From assembly GCA_015060685.1 (NCBI GenBank), contig SUXZ01000003.1, positions 124,001 to 188,000 on the forward strand: DNA of 64,000 nucleotides, in the 5' to 3' direction. Below are positions 10,287 through 17,477 of the stretch, one piece after another (the first letter of the stretch is position 1; each line of letters opens with the position of its first letter). The notes under the pieces were generated by a model, which saw only the letters and a list, made by a program, of their open reading frames with translations, ran no database searches and was not told where the DNA came from. Position numbers and translations under genes: made by a program. This DNA is from Mediterranea massiliensis (GTDB lineage Bacteria > Bacteroidota > Bacteroidia > Bacteroidales > Bacteroidaceae).

Positions 10287-11603
10287 ATGGAAATGAAACA
10301 GCACTTTATACGAATTATTACTGCATCTGCACTATTCATATTATTGGCCTTACAAGTAGTTTGGTTATATCATTCATATATGTTTGTGAAAACAGAGTTA
10401 TCTAATAAAGCATCTATTATGCTTGAGCAAGCAATAATGGATGAAACATTCAATAGAACCTATTTATTACCAGTAGGAACATGGGTAGAAGGAAGAAGCA
10501 TAAACGATATAGGTAAAAATATTCCTGAATTCGTATATATGCAAGAATCATTAGAGAAATTAAATGTTCCGTTGTCATTAGATACTTTGAATACGTTCTA
10601 CAAAACAATATTAAATGCAAACAATTTTCCCAATAATTGTTCATTTTCTATCCTTAAAGGAGACTCTATCATAGAGGAAAAAGCAACTGACAATACTACA
10701 CTGCTATCAATAGAAACCAATAAAATTCCTCTTCGCAAGGATTACTCAATCGTTATTCAAGCCAGACTTTATAATCCCTACCAACTCTACTACGATAGAA
10801 TTGGCGGATTATTGGTTTCAACCACTTTGTTAGTAATCCTAATCATCGGATGCATTATCTATCAAATTCTAATCGTTATAAAGCAAAGACGAATCATGCA
10901 GATTCGCGAAGACTTCTCCTACGCCCTGATTCACGACATGAAGTCGCCCCTCAGCACCATCTTTACGACGCTGAACTTCCTGCATAGCGGGCGGATGGAT
11001 GGCAAGCCGGAGATGAAAGAAAAGTATTTCCAGATAGCCGAAGAGGAGGCCGACAAACTGCTGAAGCTGACCAACAAGGTGCTGACCATATCGAAACTGG
11101 AGAAGCAGAAGATGGAAATGCGCCTGAGCTGCGTTGCCTTGGCACCCATGCTGGAAAGGCTTATCGAAAAGTTCAAGGCCAAAAGCGAGAAGTCGTTGCG
11201 CTTTGCATTAGACCTGAAAGTGCCCACCGTAACGGCCGATGAGGAATACTTGGAAGAGGTGTTCAGAAACCTGATAGACAATGCCGTGAAATACTCGAAC
11301 AAAGAAGAGGTGGAAATTTCCATTACGTCGGAAACGGACAAGGCCTATACCGTAATTAGGGTACACGACAACGGCATGGGAATAGCGCAGAAGCACCTAC
11401 CCAATGTGTTCAACAAGTACGAACGCGGAGCAGCCAGCAAACGGATACGCAAAGGTGGAGCAACTGGCTTTGGCTTGGGGCTGAACTTTGTACAACAAAT
11501 TATCGAAGCACACCATGGAAAGGTGTTTGCCAACAGCATTGAAAACGAATTTACCGAAATAATTATCTATCTTCCCAATCAGTTGCTTGCAGAGGAGAAT
11601 TAA
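10287..11603 (+). CDS. Membrane sensor histidine kinase 1 (orphan)
   Basis: The 438-aa protein has TM1 at residues 10-29, an extracytoplasmic sensor of about 145 residues, and TM2 at 174-197. The HisKA domain has the phospho-acceptor His216 in IHDMKSPLS, and the HATPase_c domain shows the N box (NLIDNAVKYS), G1 (DNGMGI) and G2 (GFGLGL). No regulator is adjacent. From about residue 205 onward it is nearly identical, also in DNA, to kinase 2 at 16164, while the sensor half is AT-rich and divergent. I infer that both feed the regulator at 17474. ATG 10293 is an alternative start. Confidence 0.92.
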   Translation: MEMKQHFIRIITASALFILLALQVVWLYHSYMFVKTELSNKASIMLEQAIMDETFNRTYLLPVGTWVEGRSINDIGKNIPEFVYMQESLEKLNVPLSLDTLNTFYKTILNANNFPNNCSFSILKGDSIIEEKATDNTTLLSIETNKIPLRKDYSIVIQARLYNPYQLYYDRIGGLLVSTTLLVILIIGCIIYQILIVIKQRRIMQIREDFSYALIHDMKSPLSTIFTTLNFLHSGRMDGKPEMKEKYFQIAEEEADKLLKLTNKVLTISKLEKQKMEMRLSCVALAPMLERLIEKFKAKSEKSLRFALDLKVPTVTADEEYLEEVFRNLIDNAVKYSNKEEVEISITSETDKAYTVIRVHDNGMGIAQKHLPNVFNKYERGAASKRIRKGGATGFGLGLNFVQQIIEAHHGKVFANSIENEFTEIIIYLPNQLLAEEN

Positions 11604-11627
11604 CAAAATGTCAAATCTGACATTTTG
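11604..11627 (+). terminator. Hairpin directly after kinase 1
   Basis: A perfect 10-bp stem CAAAATGTCA / TGACATTTTG with a 4-base loop starts on the base after the kinase stop codon. It has no clear U-tract, so it may be a weak terminator or an mRNA 3'-end stabiliser. Confidence 0.5.
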
Positions 11628-11804
11628 ATTTCTAAACCGCGCGAGAATCGCTTATTTCGGAGCAAGGTAAGGAGTGGTCCGAAAAATCGAAACGGGAAGC
11701 AGTTAGTTGGCTGATTCATTGAACAGTATCGAAATCCTTACAAAAATTCTACGAAGAAACTGTTAAGCATAATTACTTTTTGGAACCGGTTTTAACCCTC
11801 TTGC

Positions 11805-11935
11805 CCAAAACATTTAATGTTATCGGCCAAAACATTAAACCTTTTCAGCCAAAACATTTAATCTTTTCGCTCGAAACATTCGATGTTACAACGAAAAAGC
11901 TGCGTAGTTTCAACGAAAAAGCTGCGTAGTTATGC
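11805..11935. repeat. 22-bp-period tandem array A
   Basis: This array lies in the 498-base gap between kinase 1 and the 115-aa gene, which holds no gene. CCAAAACATT begins at 11805, 11827 and 11849, and TCGAAACATT at 11871, giving steps of exactly 22. The unit sequence then changes to CAACGAAAAAGCTGCGTAGTT (11889 and 11911), still 22 apart. Period is kept while sequence is not. Outside the array and the flanking hairpins the gap shows nothing recognisable. Confidence 0.85.
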
Positions 11936-12044
11936 CATTTTGCACGCATTATTGCAAGCAATCGTACCGGTTTTATAATATTTCAGCACATATTCTCGAA
12001 AAGCACTTGTAAGCATATCGCCCGCAACAGAGACATTATGACAA

Positions 12045-12085
12045 CAAAACAGCCCGTTCACTATCAAATTGAACGGGCTGTTTTG
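12045..12085. terminator. Bidirectional terminator
   Basis: A perfect 16-bp stem, CAAAACAGCCCGTTCA with its complement, has a 9-base loop and A/T tracts on both arms. It lies between the convergent kinase 1 and 115-aa genes and can stop transcription from either side. Confidence 0.85.
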
Positions 12086-12101
12086 CTTCCTATTTAAGCC
12101 A

Positions 12102-12449
12102 TCAAAGAATCAGTTGCTTGATTAGCGGATAGGCTTTGACAAGGAAATAAAGAGCCAAAAAGCCTAACGTGACCTTGGCGAAAGTCAATACTTTCTTCTT
12201 ATCCGATTCGCTCAACTCGTGTTCGTGCTCCCTATTCAGCTTCACCAACTGAAAGATAAATGCAACAAACATAAGCAACCAGCAGACGACAATCAGAATG
12301 ATAGCCAAAGAGATATAAGGCGGATTATCGAGCATAGGCCACATCCATTGTGGCAACTCCACCATCGGGAACAGCGATTTGCAAGCCCATAAGAGCATCA
12401 TTACAAGTAATGAGGCTTGCAGTGTGTAAGAGAATTGTTTTGCAGTCAT
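12102..12449 (-). CDS. Small three-helix membrane protein of unknown function
   Basis: The 115-aa protein has three hydrophobic segments at about residues 10-30, 45-70 and 88-112. Between the second and third is a charged loop (KLNREHEHELSESDKKK). I recognise no family. It is transcribed alone from operator-promoter 2 (12488-12543). Its leader next to the ATG resembles that of the DUF3836 gene, with minus-strand CTTAAA and TAAACATT blocks. Its membership of the three-GTTA regulon suggests a role alongside the peptide and transporter operon, for example immunity or stress response, but that is inference. Confidence 0.8.
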   Translation of the reverse strand: MTAKQFSYTLQASLLVMMLLWACKSLFPMVELPQWMWPMLDNPPYISLAIILIVVCWLLMFVAFIFQLVKLNREHEHELSESDKKKVLTFAKVTLGFLALYFLVKAYPLIKQLIL

Positions 12450-12487
12450 AATGTTTATACTTTAAGATTATTATTGTTTATCTGTTG

Positions 12488-12543
12488 CAAAGGTAGCACC
12501 CCTCGATGTTTGCTTACGTTATCGCAACGTTAACTTTACGTTA
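12488..12543 (-). promoter_or_regulatory. Operator-promoter 2: three 11-bp-spaced GTTA repeats plus -7 box
   Basis: GTTA lies at 12518, 12529 and 12540 on the + strand with the core CGTTAACTTTA. The minus-strand -7 box TACCTTTG is at 12495-12488. Again 22 bases separate box and first GTTA, as at the other two sites. The target is the 115-aa membrane protein gene. Confidence 0.75.
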
Positions 12544-12586
12544 AGATGTTATGAGATGCTTGTTTTGACAAATCCATTCCCAACAA

Positions 12587-13252
12587 TTAATTGAAATTGT
12601 TTTCTTCCGTAAGTATAATCTTCTCAATCTCTGCAATGGACTCATTTGTAAATTCATGTGTTATAATTCCTGTATTTAAATAATGGATATTGTCACATAT
12701 TTCATGTAATGCAGAAATCTGATGTGATGAAATTATTATGGTCTTGTTTCTATTTTTTAGTTCTCTAATTAGTCGTTTCAATAATATGCAACCTTTTAAG
12801 TCTACGCCATTAAATGGTTCGTCTAATATGTAAACGTCAATTTCTTGTAAGAGCAAAGCCATGAATGCTAACTTATTTTTCATGCCTGTAGAATATTCAG
12901 AAGCGTATTTGTGTAGTGGTAATTGGAAATATAGATTTAGTTCTTTTATTTTAGAGATATTTATTTTGTTTCCACTTGCCTTGATGCAGAACTCTATATA
13001 TTCCCACCCTGTAATCAATGAATAAAAGAAAATTTCGGAAGGTAGATATCCTATTTTTATATTTTTTTCTTTAATGATTGTTCCATTAGAAGGTAATAAT
13101 CCTAGAATGCAATTGAAAAATGTTGTTTTCCCTGCACCATTTTCGCCTACCATTCCATATATTCTTCCAGATTCATAAATTAGGGATAATCCATTAAGGA
13201 CTTTTACTTGTCCAAATGATTTGTGTAGTTTCTTTATCTTTATTAATTCCAT
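12587..13252 (-). CDS. ABC transporter ATP-binding protein
   Basis: The 221-aa protein has Walker A GENGAGKTT (about residues 37-45), a signature-like YSTGMKNKL in place of LSGGQ, Walker B VYILDEPFNGVD and an H-loop SSH. This form is typical of ATPases paired with ABC-2-like exporters of peptides or bacteriocin-immunity systems. It overlaps the upstream permease-like gene by 10 bases and is AT-rich. It has no C39 peptidase or membrane domain fused to it. It is the last gene of the 51-aa/S41/peptide operon. It could export or protect against the 44-aa peptide. Confidence 0.93.
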   Translation of the reverse strand: MELIKIKKLHKSFGQVKVLNGLSLIYESGRIYGMVGENGAGKTTFFNCILGLLPSNGTIIKEKNIKIGYLPSEIFFYSLITGWEYIEFCIKASGNKINISKIKELNLYFQLPLHKYASEYSTGMKNKLAFMALLLQEIDVYILDEPFNGVDLKGCILLKRLIRELKNRNKTIIISSHQISALHEICDNIHYLNTGIITHEFTNESIAEIEKIILTEENNFN

Positions 13253-14172
13253 ATCATTTTTGATTTGTTATATAATACGAATGAGACAATGATTAGATAT
13301 ACAATGGAAACAATGTTCGCTAATGGAATAAAATAGGAAAGTGCATATACTGGTAAATATACGATAAGATATATTAATAAAGGAAATTGGGATTGGTGTA
13401 TGAAATGGGAGATTCCTGCATATTGCATGAGAAATATGCAAGATACTATATATGAGAGAATAAAAATCCATTCTGATGTTAAGGATGAATAGGTAATTAA
13501 TATTGTAATAAAAGGTGCAGAAAGAATTAAAATATTCCAAATATTTGCCCTTAAGATGATTTGCTGAAGCGTATTATAATTTTTATATATAGTAATATAT
13601 TCTCTATTTATAGGGTGGGTATATGCGTTTGATTGTAGTATTCCCCATATCATCATACATACTTTGATGATACGTATATTTCCATGATAGCATCCAAGAA
13701 AAGATACGATAAGAAGTAGAATATATGCAAAATGATATTGTCGGAACATGCGGATGTATTCCATGTTTCCTTGATATAAAAATTTTAATTTTATAGGATT
13801 TATATGGAAATGATATGATTTAAAGTAAGGAAGAAGTAATGCTGACGCTAAAATGAATATGATTCCTAACCAGTTCCCTTTTGGCAATTCTATCAAGATA
13901 AAAGGTAGGCTTAGAATTAAATATTCTTTTTGAAAAAATGAGCAAGCACTTGGAATTATTTCTGTGATGAAAAGTTTGTCTTTTCGCGTTTTGTTGTATC
14001 TGTTAAATATTAATAAGTAAAGACAGGGGATAAACCATTTATGCTCTATCTTACATAACACTGTAATAATAAAGCATATGATGGAAAATAATATGGTGGT
14101 TCTTAATATGCCAACTTCCCTCATAAGCCTAATGAGGAATTTTATCTTGAGTTTAAAATAATATAATAGCAT
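13243..14172 (-). CDS. Polytopic membrane protein, probable ABC permease partner
   Basis: The 309-aa protein is mostly hydrophobic, with roughly eight to ten TM segments and few charged residues, and is very AT-rich. No family signature is visible. The 10-base overlap with the downstream ATPase gene makes it the obvious membrane partner of that ATPase. It lacks an N-terminal C39 peptidase domain, which dedicated double-glycine peptide exporters carry. A hairpin at 14191-14217 separates it from the peptide gene. Confidence 0.75.
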   Translation of the reverse strand: MLLYYFKLKIKFLIRLMREVGILRTTILFSIICFIITVLCKIEHKWFIPCLYLLIFNRYNKTRKDKLFITEIIPSACSFFQKEYLILSLPFILIELPKGNWLGIIFILASALLLPYFKSYHFHINPIKLKFLYQGNMEYIRMFRQYHFAYILLLIVSFLGCYHGNIRIIKVCMMIWGILQSNAYTHPINREYITIYKNYNTLQQIILRANIWNILILSAPFITILITYSSLTSEWIFILSYIVSCIFLMQYAGISHFIHQSQFPLLIYLIVYLPVYALSYFIPLANIVSIVYLIIVSFVLYNKSKMIWN

Positions 14173-14190
14173 TTGCTGTAATTTTACAAG

Positions 14191-14217
14191 CCTCTCTGAG
14201 AAATTTCCTCAGAGAGG
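14191..14217 (-). terminator. Intra-operon hairpin after the peptide gene
   Basis: A perfect 10-bp stem CCTCTCTGAG / CTCAGAGAGG with a 7-base loop lies between the peptide stop (14226) and the permease start (14172). It has no long U-tract. It may attenuate read-through so that peptide mRNA exceeds transporter mRNA. Confidence 0.6.
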
Positions 14218-14225
14218 TAATTTGT

Positions 14226-14360
14226 TTAATAAACTTCTTGTGAATAAAGAAGTAGAATTGCTGTAATGACAAGGGCTGCGGTCAATCCGCCGCCGTTTGT
14301 GTCTGTCATTTCTTGCAAACTCATTTCCTGCATCAAAGCATTCTCATGTGAATTTTTCAT
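14226..14360 (-). CDS. 44-aa double-glycine-leader peptide precursor
   Basis: Translation from ATG 14360 gives a 44-aa peptide. The N-terminal 24 residues form a leader with MSLQEMTDTNGG, which fits the LSxxEMxxxxGG type double-glycine leaders of Bacteroidota secreted peptides. After the GG comes a 20-residue hydrophobic core starting GLTAAL and ending SQEVY. The gene lies 27 bases after a 25-aa ORF and just before the hairpin and ABC genes. The likely product is a secreted bacteriocin or signalling peptide. The core contains no Cys, so no disulfide or lanthionine rings are expected. Confidence 0.75.
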   Translation of the reverse strand: MKNSHENALMQEMSLQEMTDTNGGGLTAALVITAILLLYSQEVY

Positions 14361-14387
14361 GTCTTTAAAATTTTAATTGTTAATAAT

Positions 14388-14465
14388 TTATTGAATGCTT
14401 ACACTAGTGTATTCTTTTTGTTTTACCAGCTGGTTACAATGAGGGCAAATTCTGCTATTATTCAT
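14388..14465 (-). CDS. 25-aa CPHC microprotein coupled to the S41 gene
   Basis: The ATG (14465-14463) overlaps the TGA of the S41 protease in the ATGA configuration, the classic arrangement for translational coupling. The 25-aa product begins MNNSRICPHCNQL and ends in a polar tail. CPHC is a CxxC pair resembling half a zinc ribbon or a thioredoxin-type motif. It could be a metal-binding microprotein, a cofactor of the protease or a second secreted peptide. It may also be the remnant of a longer zinc-ribbon protein. No homologue is known to me. Confidence 0.55.
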   Translation of the reverse strand: MNNSRICPHCNQLVKQKEYTSVSIQ

Positions 14466-15862
14466 GGCATTAGATTTTGGCAAATCCATTCCCAACAATT
14501 ATCCTTTCCCGACTGAAGGTCGGCTATCGGGTTCTTGATGGTTACATCCGGCGAAAGCCTGTCGTCGGCATCCAATGCGCTACATGGACGGCAGAAATAG
14601 GAGTGGCTGACAAATGCCTTTGTCTGCGTACAGGGCAAAACCACCGGAAGAATATCGCCATAGCAAGTAGGCTTTTGCGAAGTGTCCGAACCAATTAGCG
14701 TAAACAGTCTGTTGTCTTTGATGGTAGTAGCCAGGTAGTTGGCACTGCTGAATGTGTTTTGCCCTTGAATAAAGAGCACCCTACCCGTATAGCGACGAGG
14801 CAACCGCTTGCGGTTGGCAAATTCGTCCATCCATTTAATCGCCTTTTGATTGACCAATCCATCTTTCACCGCTTCCGCTGCTACCGGGAACATGGTATGC
14901 TTTTGCAAGAAGTCGGACATGCGGAGATACGTCTCATAACGCGCAAAGCTTTGTTCTTCGGGCAGCAACGTTTCGAGCAGCATATCACCCAAGAGGCTGT
15001 TACCACCACCGTTATAGCGGATATCCACCACCAATAGTTCGGTGGATGCTTGTTCCATCTCGGCATACATGACATCAAGGAACTCGGCAAAATCGGGCAA
15101 TGAATCGGCAAGTTCCTTGTCGGCATCCATACCAAACAGCTTGCAATTCAGCAGATAGGTTGCCCTGTCCATCATGGCATTGAACTGAAAGTAGCATATC
15201 CCATCCACTATCTGATAGCAGAACGGCACATCCTTGGGCTTCGTCAGCGGGTTTGTATGAATACCCCCACAAACACAATCCGCCTTTTCATCAGAAGGCG
15301 TAAAATGCACAGACTGCCCATCGGTAAATGTCATCGCCAGGCTGCCAACGCCATCGTAAACCTTTATTGCCTCTAAAAAGTACCTGTTGTTCAGATAGAA
15401 ACTACCCGTAATGCCGGCTTTTATCTCGCTCTCCGAGGGTATCCATTGCTTCAACTCCTCCTTTACAGCCGCCATCGGTCGATTGCCGATGCTATCAATA
15501 CACTTGCCAAGCACCGCTTTATATCGATGCGAAGTGGAGTAAACATAAAACTCACCCTCCCAATAACGGATGGTATAGGGGAAGAGGGTTTGCGAGGCAA
15601 CCGCTACAGACGTATGTGCATCCGAAAGCGTTGCAACAAACCTGTTCAGAAGAATTTGAAACTTCTCCAACGGCATCTCCTCATCGACCAGTTCGCCACA
15701 CAGTTGTTTGGCCAACGCATCCATTCGGGCGTATAGCGATTTGTCTTGCAAGAAGGCAGGATGAACCTTTCGAAGAAAATCCAAAAGATTCATCAATTCG
15801 TTCTGATAAGCATTGTGGGTTTCCTCCTTACAGGACAGAGGTACTTCAATGAATTGTGTCAT
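14462..15862 (-). CDS. S41 family peptidase without signal peptide
   Basis: The 466-aa protein has an N-terminal helical domain (about residues 15-90), a central region without a clear PDZ domain, and a C-terminal S41 domain with VVDIRYNGGGNS (278-289) and TFSSAN. Ser372 and Lys397 are 25 residues apart, the spacing of the Ser-Lys dyad in Tsp-like S41 enzymes, so activity is likely. The N-terminus (MTQFIEVPLSCKEE) is hydrophilic, so the protein appears cytoplasmic, unlike most S41 enzymes. It lies between a 51-aa membrane peptide gene (17-base gap) and the coupled 25-aa and 44-aa peptides. I infer a role in maturing one of these peptides. Confidence 0.88.
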   Translation of the reverse strand: MTQFIEVPLSCKEETHNAYQNELMNLLDFLRKVHPAFLQDKSLYARMDALAKQLCGELVDEEMPLEKFQILLNRFVATLSDAHTSVAVASQTLFPYTIRYWEGEFYVYSTSHRYKAVLGKCIDSIGNRPMAAVKEELKQWIPSESEIKAGITGSFYLNNRYFLEAIKVYDGVGSLAMTFTDGQSVHFTPSDEKADCVCGGIHTNPLTKPKDVPFCYQIVDGICYFQFNAMMDRATYLLNCKLFGMDADKELADSLPDFAEFLDVMYAEMEQASTELLVVDIRYNGGGNSLLGDMLLETLLPEEQSFARYETYLRMSDFLQKHTMFPVAAEAVKDGLVNQKAIKWMDEFANRKRLPRRYTGRVLFIQGQNTFSSANYLATTIKDNRLFTLIGSDTSQKPTCYGDILPVVLPCTQTKAFVSHSYFCRPCSALDADDRLSPDVTIKNPIADLQSGKDNCWEWICQNLMP

Positions 15863-15879
15863 TGCCTACGGGATAGCGA

Positions 15880-16035
15880 TTAAAACAATCCCCATTCGGC
15901 AATCAGGCTTCCAACCGCCTTGCCCACGTTATACAGAATCACGCTTACGGCTGCAACGACACCTATGGTTACAAAGGTTTTAAGGAACAGACTTCGATTT
16001 ATTGTCTCCTTTGCTTTTTCAAAATATTCATTCAT
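15880..16035 (-). CDS. 51-aa single-helix membrane peptide
   Basis: The ORF starts at ATG 16035 and is 51 aa long. It has a charged amphipathic N-terminus (NEYFEKAKETINRS), then one hydrophobic segment at about residues 17-35 (FLKTFVTIGVVAAVSVILY), then a Gly-containing amphipathic tail. It has no double-glycine leader. It is the first gene of the operon driven by operator-promoter 3, 17 bases ahead of the S41 gene. It may be a membrane-active peptide, an immunity peptide or a membrane tether. I do not recognise a family. Confidence 0.65.
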   Translation of the reverse strand: MNEYFEKAKETINRSLFLKTFVTIGVVAAVSVILYNVGKAVGSLIAEWGLF

Positions 16036-16071
16036 AACAGCTATAAAATTAGTATTTGTTTAACATGGTTG

Positions 16072-16127
16072 CAAAGATATAGATATTTTATCAGCTATTA
16101 GGTTATTAAAATGTTATCTTTATGTTA
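16072..16127 (-). promoter_or_regulatory. Operator-promoter 3: three 11-bp-spaced GTTA repeats plus -7 box
   Basis: GTTA lies at 16102, 16113 and 16124 on the + strand with the core ATGTTATCTTTA, the same as in operator 1. The minus-strand -7 box TATCTTTG is at 16079-16072, 22 bases from the first GTTA. The target is the 51-aa/S41/peptide/ABC operon. The repeats also lie 20 bases upstream of the -7 box of kinase 2, so the site may autoregulate the kinase-regulator pair. Confidence 0.78.
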
Positions 16128-16147
16128 AGATTTAGAGAGATTTGTAT

Positions 16148-16155
16148 TATTTTTG
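16148..16155 (+). promoter_or_regulatory. -7 box of sensor kinase 2, nearly leaderless
   Basis: TATTTTTG matches TAnnTTTG and ends 8 bases before ATG 16164. This excludes the upstream in-frame ATG at 16122 and implies an almost leaderless mRNA, as for kinase 1. Confidence 0.55.
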
Positions 16156-16163
16156 CCCTCATT

Positions 16164-17477
16164 ATGAAAAATAGTAAGTATATACGTTGGTTTACTTTCA
16201 TTGGGTTACTCTCAATCTTTGCGTTGCAATCCATATGGTTATATAATACATATAATCTACTTAAAAATGATATCAGAAAAGAATGTAATGAAATTTTAGA
16301 AAAAGCATTATACGAAGAAGTAGATATTATTGCCAATAATCTTAAGGAAGGATTTACAACGGGAACGCGTATTGTAAAATCTTCCTTAAACGATAGTATT
16401 AATGAGTTTACTTATTTATACGACGGACTATCCCAAAGCAACTATCTGTCTTTAAATAGAATAGATTCTATTATAGGAAAACTATTAAAGACAAACAACA
16501 TTAGCGTTGATTATTCTGTCAACATTGTAAATCCAAGAACATTAGAGTTCATCAAAAGAAGCAATACTAATCATAAAACCTATTGGTATACTATAGAATC
16601 AAAAGTCCTTGTAACCAGGCTTGATATGTCCGAAGGCATCAATTTGATGCTTAACAATCCTTTCAACCTTATCATTGAACGTATCGGCACACTATTACTC
16701 GGCACACTCATCATCATGCTACTCATCATTGTGTGCCTTATCTATCAAACGAACCTTATATTTATATTGAAACGGATTCTGCAACTTCGCGAAGACTTTA
16801 CCTATGCCCTGATTCACGACATGAAATCGCCCCTCAGCACCATCTTCATGACGCTGAACTTCCTGCATAGCGGGCGGATGGATGGTAAGCCGGAGATGAA
16901 AGAGAAGTATTTCCAGATAGCCGAAGAGGAATCCGACAAGCTGCTGAAGCTGACCAACAAGGTGCTGACCATATCGAAACTGGAGAAACAGAAGATGGGA
17001 ATGCGCCTGAGCAGCGTTGCCTTGGCACCCATGCTGGAAAGGCTTATCGAGAAGTTCAAGGCCAAAAGCGAGAAGCCGTTGCACTTTGCATTAGACCTGA
17101 AAGTGCCCACCGTAACGGCCGACGAGGAGTACTTGGAAGAGGTGTTCGGCAACCTGATAGACAATGCCGTGAAATACTCCGGTGAGGAGGTGAAGATTAC
17201 CATCTCATCGGAAAGCAACGATACGTACACCATCATCAGGGTACACGACAACGGCATGGGAATAGCACGGAAGCACCTGCCCTACGTGTTCAACAAGTTT
17301 GAACGCGGAGCAGCCAGCAAACGCATTCGCAAAGGGGGTGCAGCCGGCTTTGGACTGGGACTGAGCTTTGTGCAACAGGTTATCGAAGCCCACCAAGGCA
17401 ACGTGTTTGCCAACAGCATTGAAAACGAATTTACCGAAATATCTATCTTTTTACCAAATACAACCGAAGTATTATGA
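16164..17477 (+). CDS. Membrane sensor histidine kinase 2
   Basis: The 437-aa protein has TM1 at residues 9-28, an extracytoplasmic domain of about 140 residues and TM2 at 172-200. Its HisKA domain has His218 in IHDMKSPLS, and the HATPase_c N, G1 and G2 boxes are intact. The catalytic half is almost identical to kinase 1, while the sensor half shares only topology and scattered residues. The start at 16164 is fixed by the -7 box at 16148, because the ATG at 16122 would lie upstream of the transcript. The stop overlaps the regulator start (ATGA). It phosphorylates, by context, the regulator at 17474. Confidence 0.93.
   Translation: MKNSKYIRWFTFIGLLSIFALQSIWLYNTYNLLKNDIRKECNEILEKALYEEVDIIANNLKEGFTTGTRIVKSSLNDSINEFTYLYDGLSQSNYLSLNRIDSIIGKLLKTNNISVDYSVNIVNPRTLEFIKRSNTNHKTYWYTIESKVLVTRLDMSEGINLMLNNPFNLIIERIGTLLLGTLIIMLLIIVCLIYQTNLIFILKRILQLREDFTYALIHDMKSPLSTIFMTLNFLHSGRMDGKPEMKEKYFQIAEEESDKLLKLTNKVLTISKLEKQKMGMRLSSVALAPMLERLIEKFKAKSEKPLHFALDLKVPTVTADEEYLEEVFGNLIDNAVKYSGEEVKITISSESNDTYTIIRVHDNGMGIARKHLPYVFNKFERGAASKRIRKGGAAGFGLGLSFVQQVIEAHQGNVFANSIENEFTEISIFLPNTTEVL

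Noticed and set aside
16122..16163. Upstream ATG for kinase 2 (14 extra residues)
   Set aside because: It lies upstream of the -7 box at 16148-16155, so it would not be in the transcript, and it overlaps operator 3.
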